Shown: positions 1 through 7,306 of the stretch, piece after piece
How the letters are laid out: every line of letters starts with the position of its first letter
How positions within the stretch are numbered: the stretch's first letter is position 1
Source of the DNA: Butyrivibrio sp.
Lineage (GTDB): Bacteria > Bacillota_A > Clostridia > Lachnospirales > Lachnospiraceae
Direction of reading: 5' to 3'
DNA length: 9,606 nucleotides
NCBI GenBank assembly: GCA_024690635.1
Contig: JAILOW010000191.1
Span: 1 to 9,606, forward strand
Position numbers and translations under genes: made by a program
Notes under the pieces: model-generated
Databases searched by the model: none
The model's input: the letters and a program-made list of their open reading frames with translations, nothing else
Told to the model about the DNA's origin: nothing

Positions 1-2440
1 GATGAAGGGTGCATTTTCATCTGCGGATGAGGTACTCAGCAGGGAGATAAAGACCTCTCTTTTCCCTGATATCACATATGCGATGGAATCAGGCGGAGAT
101 CCCGAGGCGATCCCTTCACTTACATACGAGGAATATCTTGAATTCCACAGAAGATATTATCATCCTTCGAACAGTTACATTTATCTTTACGGCAATATGG
201 ACATGGCAGAAAAGCTTGATTATATCGATAAAGCTTATCTGTCTGCCTTTGATGAGTTAAAGATAGATTCCGAGATAGGAATTCAAAAGCCCTTTGAAAA
301 GACAAAAGAGATAACAAAGTTTTATCCGATCCTCAATGAGGACTCCGAGGAGAAAAACACTTATCTTTCCTATAATTTCTGCGTTGGAACTCCTCTTGAC
401 AGAAGGCTTTACGTGGCATTTGACATCCTTGATTACGCTCTTTGCTCTGCACCGGGTTCACCTATCAAGAAGGCGCTTATGGACAAGGGAATCGGCGAGG
501 ATGTTTACAGCGATTACGACAACGGGCTTTCTCAGAATATCTTTTCATTTATTGCCAAAAACGCTGATGCATCCCAAAAGGATGAGTTTGTAAGTACCAT
601 CAGAGAAGTCCTTTCGGAGGTTGCTGAAAAAGGAATAGATAAAAAGTCACTTCTTGCTGGCATAAACTCCGATGAATTCAAGTACAGAGAGGCTGATTTC
701 GGAAGATTCCCCAAGGGACTTTTGTATGGTCTTCAGGTGTTTGACAGCTGGCTTTACGATGATTCAAAGCCCTGGATAAATGTTGAAGCAAACGAGACCT
801 TTGCCTGGCTTAAAAAGCAGGTGGACAGCACATACTTTGAAGACCTCATCAGAGAGTATTTCCTTAACAATACTCACAGCACCGTATTGCTTTTAGAGCC
901 TAAAAAGGGACTTACTGAGGAAACTGACAAACAGCTTGCAGACAAGCTTTTGAAATACAAAGAATCTCTTTCAAAAGATGAGATTTCAAGGATCGTAAGA
1001 GAGACAAAGGAGCTTCGCGATTATCAGGATGCTCCCGATGATCCCGAGGATCTTAAAAAGATCCCGCTTCTTACAAGAGAAGATATCAGAAAAGAAGCTG
1101 AGCAGTTTATATACGAACTTAGAAATAAGGACGGTCAGCCCATTCTTTTCCATGATATATTTACCCACGGTATCGACTACATTACTTTCTGCTTTGATAT
1201 GAAGGATGTAGACGCCGAGCTTATTCCGTACGCTTCCTCTCTTAAAAAGCTGCTTGGCATGCTGGATACGGAAAACTACAGCTACAAGGATCTTTATAAT
1301 GAGATAAACATTAAGACCGGCGGATTTAGCGGATCCATCAGTACTTACACTGATTCAGAGGATATTACAAGATTCAAAACAACTTTCGAGATCAGCATTA
1401 AGGTTCTTCACGAGAATCTTAAGGATGCCTTTGATCTTGCAAAAGAGATAATCATGTGTACCAGGTTTGACGATCACAAGAGGATCCGTGAGATCTTTGG
1501 AGAACAGTACGCTAGGCTTCAGACAGATGTGGCTTCTTCCGGACATCAAAGCTCTATGTTAAGAGCCATGTCTTATGTTTCTCCTTCCGCAGCTATTTCA
1601 GACAGCTCCAGCGGCATCGGATATTTCAGACATCTTGAGGATCTGATAAAAGATATAAAGACAAAAGAGGGCATTTCTGAATTTATAGAAAAGATGGAAT
1701 ATCTTTGCAGACTTATCTTCAGGCCGGAAAACCTTCTTGTTGATATTACCGGAACTGAGAAAGAGTATGAGGGTGTTGAAGAGTTTACTTCAGATTTTGC
1801 GAATGCTCTTTACACAGAGGATGTTAAAAAAGGCTTCCTTAATCCTGTTCCTGTAAAGAGAAATGAAGCATTTATAACTGCCGGTCAGGTTCAGTATGTA
1901 TCAAGAGCAGGTAACTACGCTACAAAGGGACTTCGCTATAACGGCGCTCTCAGGGTTTTGAAAGTCATGATGGGCTATGACTACCTGTGGAAGAATATCA
2001 GAGTGCAGGGCGGAGCCTACGGCTGCATGAGCAGCTTTGCCAAGAACGGCGACTCGGGATTTGTATCCTACAGAGATCCCAATCTTAAGGAGACCGTTGA
2101 TGTTTTTGAGAAGGCATCACAGTATCTTAAGGAATTTGATGCGGATGAAAGGACTATTTTCCAGTATATAATCGGTGCGATATCAGATCTTGATACTCCC
2201 AAGACTCCTTCTGCAAAGGGAACCTACGGAATTACGGCATATTTGTGCCATGCAAAAATGGAAAACATCCAAAGAAACAGAGACGAGCTTTTGTCTACAA
2301 CAAAGGAGACAATCAGAAGCCTTGCCGAATATGTTGATACATTTATGGATTCAGACTGCGTCTGCGTTATAGGAACGGCAGACAAGATAAAAGAATGCAA
2401 GGATCTGTTTGATAATGTGGAACAGCTTGTTAGAAGATAA
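1..2440 (+). CDS. M16C zinc metallopeptidase, PreP/insulinase-like (5' end cut by window edge)
   Basis: This is the C-terminal ~812 residues of an M16C (presequence protease/PreP-like) peptidase, a large two-half clamshell enzyme that degrades short unstructured peptides, probably in the cytoplasm. The ATG at base 2 is not the start: MKGAFSS matches the internal NEMKGA(F/Y) motif of PreP. Family length is near 970 residues, so ~160 residues, including the HxxEH zinc motif, lie off the left edge. Base 1 (g) fits the last base of a Glu codon; by comparison with PreP and insulysin that Glu should be the third zinc ligand. Family features that can be seen are SGGDPEAIPSLTYEEY and YHPSN (residues 30-56), the M16C-associated middle domain beginning around the DPEDLKKIPLL segment (~347-357), and in the C-terminal half GGAYG (670-674) and SYRDPN (689-694), the region that contacts substrate in M16 enzymes. 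The frame is intact. The next gene follows after 30 bases. Confidence 0.93.
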   Translation, partial: MKGAFSSADEVLSREIKTSLFPDITYAMESGGDPEAIPSLTYEEYLEFHRRYYHPSNSYIYLYGNMDMAEKLDYIDKAYLSAFDELKIDSEIGIQKPFEKTKEITKFYPILNEDSEEKNTYLSYNFCVGTPLDRRLYVAFDILDYALCSAPGSPIKKALMDKGIGEDVYSDYDNGLSQNIFSFIAKNADASQKDEFVSTIREVLSEVAEKGIDKKSLLAGINSDEFKYREADFGRFPKGLLYGLQVFDSWLYDDSKPWINVEANETFAWLKKQVDSTYFEDLIREYFLNNTHSTVLLLEPKKGLTEETDKQLADKLLKYKESLSKDEISRIVRETKELRDYQDAPDDPEDLKKIPLLTREDIRKEAEQFIYELRNKDGQPILFHDIFTHGIDYITFCFDMKDVDAELIPYASSLKKLLGMLDTENYSYKDLYNEINIKTGGFSGSISTYTDSEDITRFKTTFEISIKVLHENLKDAFDLAKEIIMCTRFDDHKRIREIFGEQYARLQTDVASSGHQSSMLRAMSYVSPSAAISDSSSGIGYFRHLEDLIKDIKTKEGISEFIEKMEYLCRLIFRPENLLVDITGTEKEYEGVEEFTSDFANALYTEDVKKGFLNPVPVKRNEAFITAGQVQYVSRAGNYATKGLRYNGALRVLKVMMGYDYLWKNIRVQGGAYGCMSSFAKNGDSGFVSYRDPNLKETVDVFEKASQYLKEFDADERTIFQYIIGAISDLDTPKTPSAKGTYGITAYLCHAKMENIQRNRDELLSTTKETIRSLAEYVDTFMDSDCVCVIGTADKIKECKDLFDNVEQLVRR

Positions 2441-2470
2441 AGCTATTTCGTTTTAAAAGGGGAGAATGTT

Positions 2471-3481
2471 ATGAAAAGAAGGTTTGTTTTAGGGAAAGCA
2501 TTTGCAGCTTTGATCTGCGCATCACTTCTTGTTTCGGGATGCGGCAGTTCTTCCAAGTCTTCATCATATGACACCGTTGCCACGGAGTCTGCCTATGAGG
2601 AGGCGGCTCTTTATGATAACGGAGCAGAAGGCTTTGCGGAAAAATCAGCGGAACAAAGTGCTGAAAGCGTGCAGGATACAAGCCGTAAGCTTATAAAGAC
2701 CGTAAATCTTGAAGCAGAGACTGATGATCTTGACAGGACTGTTGCAAATGTTGAAGCCAAGGTTAACCAGCTTGGCGGGTACATTGAAAACAGTAATATC
2801 TACAAAGGAGCAGGCTATTCTTCCGGCAGAGATGCCAATATAACTGCAAGGATCCCTGCAGAACATCTTGATGAGTTTGTGGAAAACGTTGAAGAAAGCT
2901 CAAATATCACCAGAAAGAGCGTAAACGTAGATGATGTTACTCTTCAGTACGTTGATATAAACAGCAGAAAGAGTGCTTTAAAGACAGAGGAATCAAGACT
3001 TCTCGAGATCCTGTCATCTGCAGAATCTGTTGAAGACCTTATTACCGTTGAGAACAGACTTGCGGATGTGAGATATGAGCTTGAAAGCATTGAGTCTCAG
3101 ATAAGAAGCTATGACAACCAGGTGGATTACAGTACTGTGAATCTTAGTATTTCTGAGGTTGTAGCTTTTACTCCTGTTGAAAAGCAGAAGGTATCGGATC
3201 GTATCTCGGAAGGTTTTATGAAGAATCTTCACAGCGTATTAAACGGAATTGTCGAGTTCTTTATATTCCTTTTGATCCACATTCCTCAGCTTGTGCTTCT
3301 TGCTCTTTTTGTGATCCTGATAATCGTGATCACAAAGCTTTCTGTAAAGAGAAGTAATGCAAAAAGAGCGAAGATGGCGGCGCAAAGGGCTCAGATGTAC
3401 CAAGGCTCCGTGCTAAGCCCGGCTCCTGACCAGCAAACACCACAAAATACAGGAAATCAGAATGAAGGAAATAAACAATAA
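2471..3481 (+). CDS. DUF4349-type membrane-anchored lipoprotein
   Basis: This is a 336-residue envelope protein of unknown function. The start is supported by AAAGGGGAG (2456-2464) six bases before the ATG. The N-terminus is a lipoprotein signal peptide with lipobox VSGC (Cys24), followed by a Ser/Ala/Glu-rich linker. From ~72 to ~235 it resembles DUF4349: a RKLIKTVNLEAET strand, LGGYIENS, an ARIPAEHLDEF segment, then a predicted coiled coil (~168-215) and a NQVDYSTVNLSISE ending. A hydrophobic segment at 263-288 should cross the membrane, leaving a basic, then Gln/Asn/Pro-rich tail (289-336) in the cytoplasm. The protein would therefore be lipid-anchored at one end and membrane-spanning at the other, which is usual for this family as I know it. 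Its last 20 bases overlap era. The DUF4349 call is from memory of the pattern, not a search. Confidence 0.85.
   Translation: MKRRFVLGKAFAALICASLLVSGCGSSSKSSSYDTVATESAYEEAALYDNGAEGFAEKSAEQSAESVQDTSRKLIKTVNLEAETDDLDRTVANVEAKVNQLGGYIENSNIYKGAGYSSGRDANITARIPAEHLDEFVENVEESSNITRKSVNVDDVTLQYVDINSRKSALKTEESRLLEILSSAESVEDLITVENRLADVRYELESIESQIRSYDNQVDYSTVNLSISEVVAFTPVEKQKVSDRISEGFMKNLHSVLNGIVEFFIFLLIHIPQLVLLALFVILIIVITKLSVKRSNAKRAKMAAQRAQMYQGSVLSPAPDQQTPQNTGNQNEGNKQ
3451..3456 (+). promoter_or_regulatory. era ribosome binding site inside the lipoprotein gene
   Basis: AGGAAA lies five bases before the era ATG at 3462 and within the last codons of the upstream lipoprotein gene. Together with the expected Era N-terminus (FKTGFITLIGRPNVGKS) it fixes the era start and the 20-base overlap. 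Confidence 0.6.
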
Positions 3482-4505
3482 TTTTAAAACAGGCTTTATA
3501 ACACTGATCGGAAGGCCAAATGTGGGAAAATCCACTCTTATGAACCACATGATAGGCCAAAAGATCGCCATAACTTCCAACAAGCCTCAGACCACAAGAA
3601 ACCGCATCATGACTGTTTATACAGACGATGACAGTCAGATGATCTTTTTGGATACTCCCGGTATCCATGAGAGCAAGAATAAGCTTGGGGAGTATATGAC
3701 CAAGCTTGCCAAGAGCACTTTGGAAGAGGTTGACCTTGTTCTTTGGCTTGTAGAGCCCAGCACCTATATAGGCGAGCTTGAAAAGTCAATTGCTGAAGAT
3801 CTTAAAAACTGCAAAAAGCCTGTTATCCTTGTTATCAACAAGATAGACACAGTATCTGAGGAGAGTCTTCAGACTTTTGAAGATGCATACAGAAAGACCA
3901 TGGATTTTGCCCATGTGGTTAAGGTTGCGGCTCTTAAGGGAACAAATATAGATCAGGTTATGGGAGCAATAAAAGAGCTTCTTCCCGTGGGACCCCCTTT
4001 TTATGATGAAGATACCATAACGGATCAGCCCGAAAGGCAGATTGCTGCAGAGATAATAAGAGAAAAAGCTCTCCGCCTTCTTAAGGATGAGGTTCCTCAT
4101 GGCATAGCGGTTACTATAGAGACCATGAGACTACGTGAGGAGAAAAAAGAAACTCCAAAGAAAAAGAGGCATTATCATCCGCTCAAGGTAAAAAAAGAAG
4201 AGGACGGACCTGTTGTCTTTAATATGGAAGAGCTGGATGCCCAGGAGGATTTCAGAGCTGACGACAGTATCATGGATATAGAAGCCAGCATAATCTGTGA
4301 GAGAGATTCCCATAAAGGAATCGTTATCGGAAAAGGTGGCAATATGCTTAAAAAGATAGGCTCCGACGCTCGTAAGGATATAGAAGAGATGGTGGGATGC
4401 AGGGTAAATCTGCAGCTCTTTGTAAAGGTGCGAAGGGACTGGCGTGATGATAAAACCCAGATGCGTAATTTCGGTTATGACATAAGAGCGGGCAGGAATC
4501 AGTGA
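3462..4505 (+). CDS. era: GTPase Era, with an inserted charged segment
   Basis: Era is a GTPase that binds the 3' end of 16S rRNA and helps 30S subunit maturation. The order is a Ras-like GTPase domain and then a KH RNA-binding domain. Visible motifs are G1 GRPNVGKS (17-24), the switch I/G2 segment KPQTTR (41-46), G3 DTPG (64-67), G4 NKID (126-129), a G5-like VAALKG (155-160, with Ala156 where Ser is usual), VPHGIAV before the KH domain, and KH loop GKGG (290-293) followed by KKIGSDARKDIE. At 347 residues it is ~45 longer than E. coli or B. subtilis Era (~300). The excess is a Lys/His-rich, then Glu/Asp-rich stretch at ~228-268, placed between MRLREE and IMDIEAS. The frame is continuous and the downstream KH domain is intact, so this is an insertion, not damage. 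It overlaps the lipoprotein gene upstream and shares its stop region with recO. Confidence 0.97.
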   Translation: MKEINNNFKTGFITLIGRPNVGKSTLMNHMIGQKIAITSNKPQTTRNRIMTVYTDDDSQMIFLDTPGIHESKNKLGEYMTKLAKSTLEEVDLVLWLVEPSTYIGELEKSIAEDLKNCKKPVILVINKIDTVSEESLQTFEDAYRKTMDFAHVVKVAALKGTNIDQVMGAIKELLPVGPPFYDEDTITDQPERQIAAEIIREKALRLLKDEVPHGIAVTIETMRLREEKKETPKKKRHYHPLKVKKEEDGPVVFNMEELDAQEDFRADDSIMDIEASIICERDSHKGIVIGKGGNMLKKIGSDARKDIEEMVGCRVNLQLFVKVRRDWRDDKTQMRNFGYDIRAGRNQ

Positions 4506-5161
4506 TGGATGATATTATCAGCGTAAGAGGTATGGTTTTAAAGCACTCGCCAAGTGGTGATTACGACTGGGTCGCTACGATCCTGACTGCGGAAAAAGGA
4601 AAGATCACTGCTTTTGCCAAGGGAGCAAGAAAGCCCGGAAACAGGCTGTCCGGATGCGTTGAGCCCTTCTGTTTTGGAAGGTTCAAGCTTTACGTTGGGA
4701 GGAACTCCTACAGCATTTCCGAAGCTGAGATAGAAAACTATTTCGAGGGCTTTAGGCAGGATCTGGAGGCAGCGTGTTACGGAACCTTTTTCCTTGAATA
4801 TGCTTCTTATTACACCAGAGAAAATAATGAAGATACAGCTCTTTTGAATCTTTTGTATATATCACTTAAAGCTCTTTTAAAAGATTCTTTTCCAAACAGG
4901 CTTGTACGGTGTATATATGAACTTAGAGCACTTCAGATAGAAGGAGAGTTTCCGGGGACTCCTGCGGCCGGACTTTTGGATTCCACCAGGTATTCCATAG
5001 AACATATCGTAACGTCTCCTCTTGAAAAGCTTTATTCATTTACTGTAAGCGATGAAGTTCTGGATGAGATATGCGCTTTTACATCAAAGCTTAGAAAAAC
5101 TTATATAGACAGACCTTTAAAAAGCATGGATATGCTTAAAAGTTTTGACGAAAGCCTGTGA
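4505..5161 (+). CDS. recO: DNA repair protein RecO, short form without zinc-finger cysteines
   Basis: RecO loads RecA onto SSB-coated single-stranded DNA together with RecR (and RecF) and anneals strands in recombinational repair. The N-terminal OB-fold half is clear: VRGMVLKHSPSGDYDW, LTAEKGKITAFAKGARKP, then FGRFKLYVG. The helical part carries YYTRENNEDTALLNLLY and YELRALQIEGEFP (~138-150), and the C-terminus TSPLEKLYSFTVSDEV. I chose ATG 4505, which shares one base with the era TGA (TGATG) and lies seven bases after AGGA (4494-4497). A GTG at 4502 would add one residue. The protein is 218 residues, against about 250 in most Firmicutes. The missing part corresponds to the segment after GEFP, where Firmicutes RecO normally has CxxC...CxxC; no Cys pair remains. 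The frame is intact across the junction, so this looks like a clean in-frame loss. Confidence 0.92.
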   Translation: MDDIISVRGMVLKHSPSGDYDWVATILTAEKGKITAFAKGARKPGNRLSGCVEPFCFGRFKLYVGRNSYSISEAEIENYFEGFRQDLEAACYGTFFLEYASYYTRENNEDTALLNLLYISLKALLKDSFPNRLVRCIYELRALQIEGEFPGTPAAGLLDSTRYSIEHIVTSPLEKLYSFTVSDEVLDEICAFTSKLRKTYIDRPLKSMDMLKSFDESL

Positions 5162-5173
5162 TATGGATATAAT
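5145..5173 (+). promoter_or_regulatory. Predicted sigma-A promoter for the lipoprotein-glyS-alaS unit
   Basis: TTGACG (5145-5150) and TATAAT (5168-5173) are separated by exactly 17 bases: five of six consensus bases at -35 and a perfect -10. It overlaps the last codons and the stop of recO and points toward the small lipoprotein, glyS and alaS. Transcription would start near 5180, leaving a leader of about 25 bases before the TTG start at 5206. It is the best promoter-like match I noticed in the window. There is no experimental support. Confidence 0.65.
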
Positions 5174-5190
5174 ATTTTTTGTTTGTTAAA

Positions 5191-5196
5191 AGAGGA
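5191..5196 (+). promoter_or_regulatory. Ribosome binding site that decides the TTG start at 5206
   Basis: AGAGGA lies nine bases before TTG 5206. The only other plausible in-frame start, TTG 5179, has no purine-rich site in front of it and would sit at or just before the predicted transcription start. Confidence 0.55.
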
Positions 5197-5205
5197 AAAA
5201 AAGTT

Positions 5206-5826
5206 TTGAAAACGAATGGTTTTAGCTTGCTTAAAGGGAAAAAAGCACTTGCTGCTTTAGTTTTTGCAGGATGTATCCTTATGCTTTTTGGATGTGGCAA
5301 GGAAGAGGCGCAGGTTACCTGCATTGAAGTAGCATCTGACGGCAGTATAAAGAATGTGATTTATGAAGAGTTTAATGAAGGCTACTACGACATAAACGAA
5401 CTTTCGGATATGGCTTCAAAAGAGGTTTCGGCCTTTAACAGTGACTACTTAAGCCCCAAGGTTTCTCTTGAAGAAGTGGCACTTGTTGATGAAGGCTCTT
5501 TTGCAAGGGTGGCAATGACATACAAGAGCTCATCGGATTATTCTCATTTCAATCAGGTGACTTTGTTCTACGGAACCCTGCAGGAAGCCGTGGACAAGGG
5601 ATATGGTATATCGGATAAGATGGCTGACAAGACAGGAGATCCACTTGGAAGTGATTTCCTTGACAGCCACAAGGACAGACATATAGTAATCACCACAGAC
5701 AGATCAAATATCAGGACTCCCTACAATATAGAATACATGACCGGGGGAGTGACTCTTTTAAATAAAAAGGAAGCAGTTCTTCAGGATGCTGACTCGGAAA
5801 CGGTACAGCTTCTTTTATCAAAATGA
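5206..5826 (+). CDS. Small lipoprotein of unknown function
   Basis: This is a 206-residue predicted lipoprotein whose function I do not recognise. The TTG at 5206 is preferred over the in-frame TTG at 5179 because AGAGGA precedes it at good spacing and a strong predicted promoter ends at 5173. From this start the signal peptide has a short basic region (KGKK, 10-13), a hydrophobic stretch (14-28) and a lipobox-like LFGC with Cys30. Phe at -2 is slightly atypical. The mature part (~177 residues) is soluble-looking and mixed alpha/beta. Recognisable segments are EEFNEGYYDINEL, a middle MTYKSSSDYSHFNQVTLFYG and a C-terminal IEYMTGGVTLLN. It has no second membrane segment and no obvious catalytic motif. 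It sits first in the inferred unit with glyS and alaS. A similar lipoprotein near recO and glyS may be common in Lachnospiraceae, but that is from memory. Confidence 0.85.
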   Translation: MKTNGFSLLKGKKALAALVFAGCILMLFGCGKEEAQVTCIEVASDGSIKNVIYEEFNEGYYDINELSDMASKEVSAFNSDYLSPKVSLEEVALVDEGSFARVAMTYKSSSDYSHFNQVTLFYGTLQEAVDKGYGISDKMADKTGDPLGSDFLDSHKDRHIVITTDRSNIRTPYNIEYMTGGVTLLNKKEAVLQDADSETVQLLLSK

Positions 5827-5867
5827 TATTTATATAGATAATAAATAAATCAGAGAGGATTATCACT

Positions 5868-7277
5868 ATGGACAAGTCATTAAAAACAATGGACAAAATA
5901 GTTGCGCTGGCCAAGGCGAGAGGATTTGTATATCCCGGATCGGAGATCTACGGCGGTCTTGCTAATACCTGGGACTACGGTAACCTTGGTGTAGAGTTCA
6001 AAAACAATGTCAAGAGAGCCTGGTGGCAGAAGTTCGTTCAGGAATGCCCTCACAATGTAGGTGTTGACTGCGCGATCCTTATGAATCCCCAGACATGGGT
6101 AGCATCAGGACATCTTGGAGGCTTTTCCGATCCTCTTATGGATTGTAAAGAGTGTCATGAGAGATTCAGAGCAGACAAGATCATCGAGGATTTTGCAGCT
6201 GAGAACAATATTACTCTTGAGTCATCCGTTGACGGCTGGTCACATGAGGATATGGAGAACTTCATCAAGGAGCACAATATTCCCTGCCCTTCATGCGGTA
6301 AGCACAATTTCACAGGTATCAGAGAGTTCAACCTTATGTTCAAGACTTTCCAGGGTGTAACAGAGGATGCCAAGGATACTGTTTATCTTCGTCCCGAGAC
6401 CGCTCAGGGTATTTTCGTAAACTTCAAGAATGTTCAGCGTACATCCAGAAAGAAAGTACCTTTTGGTATCTGCCAGATCGGTAAGAGCTTCAGAAACGAG
6501 ATCACACCCGGTAATTTCACTTTCCGTACAAGAGAGTTTGAGCAGATGGAGCTTGAGTTCTTCTGCAAGCCCGGCACACAGACAGAGTGGTTTGAGTACT
6601 GGAGAAAGTTCTGCTATGAGTGGCTTCTTTCCCTTGGTATCAATAAAGAGAACCTTCGTCTTCGTGACCATGATCCTGAGGAGCTTTCCTTCTACAGTGA
6701 TCACACAACAGATATTGAGTATGCATTCCCCTTCACAGACTGGGGTGAGCTTTGGGGTATCGCATCCAGAACCAATTATGACCTTTCACGTCATCAGGAG
6801 ACTTCAGGCGAGCCTATGGATTACTTTGATGACGAGACCAATGAAAAATATATTCCTTATGTTGTTGAGCCCTCACTTGGTGCAGACCGTGTAACTCTTG
6901 CATTCCTTTGCGAGGCTTATGACGAGGAGAACATCGGAACTGAGGATAAGCCCGACATCCGTACAGTGCTTCGTTTCCATCCCGCACTTGCTCCTGTAAA
7001 GATCGGTATCCTTCCTCTTTCCAAGAAGCTCAATGAAGGCGCTGAGAAGGTTTATGCAAAGCTTTCCAAGAAATACAACTGTGAGTTTGATGACAGAGGA
7101 AACATCGGAAAGAGATATCGTCGTCAGGACGAGATTGGAACTCCTTTCTGCGTAACCTATGACTTTGATTCAGAGACCGACAATATGGTTACAGTCAGAT
7201 TCAGAGACAGCATGGAGCAGGAGAGAGTTGCAATTGACGATCTTGATGCTTTCTTTGCTGACAAGTTCGATTTTTGA
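5868..7277 (+). CDS. glyS: Glycyl-tRNA synthetase, single-chain alpha2 type
   Basis: This class II synthetase charges tRNA-Gly with glycine in the cytoplasm. It is the dimeric, eukaryote/archaea-like form (also called GlyQS), not the alpha2beta2 GlyQ+GlyS form. The ATG at 5868 has AGAGAGGA (5852-5859) eight bases upstream. An internal Met8 would also leave the core intact but lacks such a site. The N-terminus holds the family block [17 protein letters not shown] (22-38). Two Cys pairs, C93/C96 and C140/C143, flank a short insertion and probably bind zinc. [13 protein letters not shown] (174-186) and motif 2, FRNE (208-211) with [10 protein letters not shown] (219-228), follow. Motif 3 lies in EPSLGADR (334-341). 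The C-terminal ~95 residues form the anticodon-binding domain ([20 protein letters not shown]). The 469-residue length fits the family. No T-box leader fits in the 41-base gap upstream. Confidence 0.97.
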   Translation: MDKSLKTMDKIVALAKARGFVYPGSEIYGGLANTWDYGNLGVEFKNNVKRAWWQKFVQECPHNVGVDCAILMNPQTWVASGHLGGFSDPLMDCKECHERFRADKIIEDFAAENNITLESSVDGWSHEDMENFIKEHNIPCPSCGKHNFTGIREFNLMFKTFQGVTEDAKDTVYLRPETAQGIFVNFKNVQRTSRKKVPFGICQIGKSFRNEITPGNFTFRTREFEQMELEFFCKPGTQTEWFEYWRKFCYEWLLSLGINKENLRLRDHDPEELSFYSDHTTDIEYAFPFTDWGELWGIASRTNYDLSRHQETSGEPMDYFDDETNEKYIPYVVEPSLGADRVTLAFLCEAYDEENIGTEDKPDIRTVLRFHPALAPVKIGILPLSKKLNEGAEKVYAKLSKKYNCEFDDRGNIGKRYRRQDEIGTPFCVTYDFDSETDNMVTVRFRDSMEQERVAIDDLDAFFADKFDF

Positions 7278-7291
7278 TTTAAAGAGTTTTT

Positions 7292-7297
7292 GGAGGA
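7292..7297 (+). promoter_or_regulatory. Strong ribosome binding site of alaS
   Basis: GGAGGA lies nine bases before the ATG at 7307, within the 29-base glyS-alaS gap. It confirms the alaS start, and the short gap suggests both synthetases are made from one transcript. Confidence 0.7.
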
Positions 7298-7306
7298 AGA
7301 CAGATA

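Noticed and set aside
2..4. ATG at base 2 as a true start of the M16C peptidase
   Set aside because: The sequence after it matches an internal PreP motif, and the HxxEH zinc motif is absent from the visible part, so the gene must begin off the left edge.
3311..3333. Inverted repeat GTGATC...GATCAC in the lipoprotein gene
   Set aside because: It is short, with no T-run, and falls in codons for the hydrophobic membrane segment (VIL-rich), so it is probably chance.
3330..3668. 112-codon - strand frame across the lipoprotein-era junction
   Set aside because: It is antisense to the Era G1-G3 motifs and has no supporting signal.
5831..5850. AT-rich run before glyS as a possible promoter (GATAAT at 5837-5842)
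   Set aside because: No reasonable -35 element lies 16-18 bases upstream (TTTATC at best); low-complexity AT sequence is enough to explain it.
6291..6704. 137-codon open frame on the - strand inside glyS
   Set aside because: It lies wholly opposite conserved GlyRS motifs, has no recognisable protein pattern and is explained by glyS codon bias on the other strand.
6430..6894. 154-codon + strand frame overlapping glyS
   Set aside because: It is a Ser-rich out-of-frame shadow of glyS; the overlapping GlyRS frame is unmistakable.
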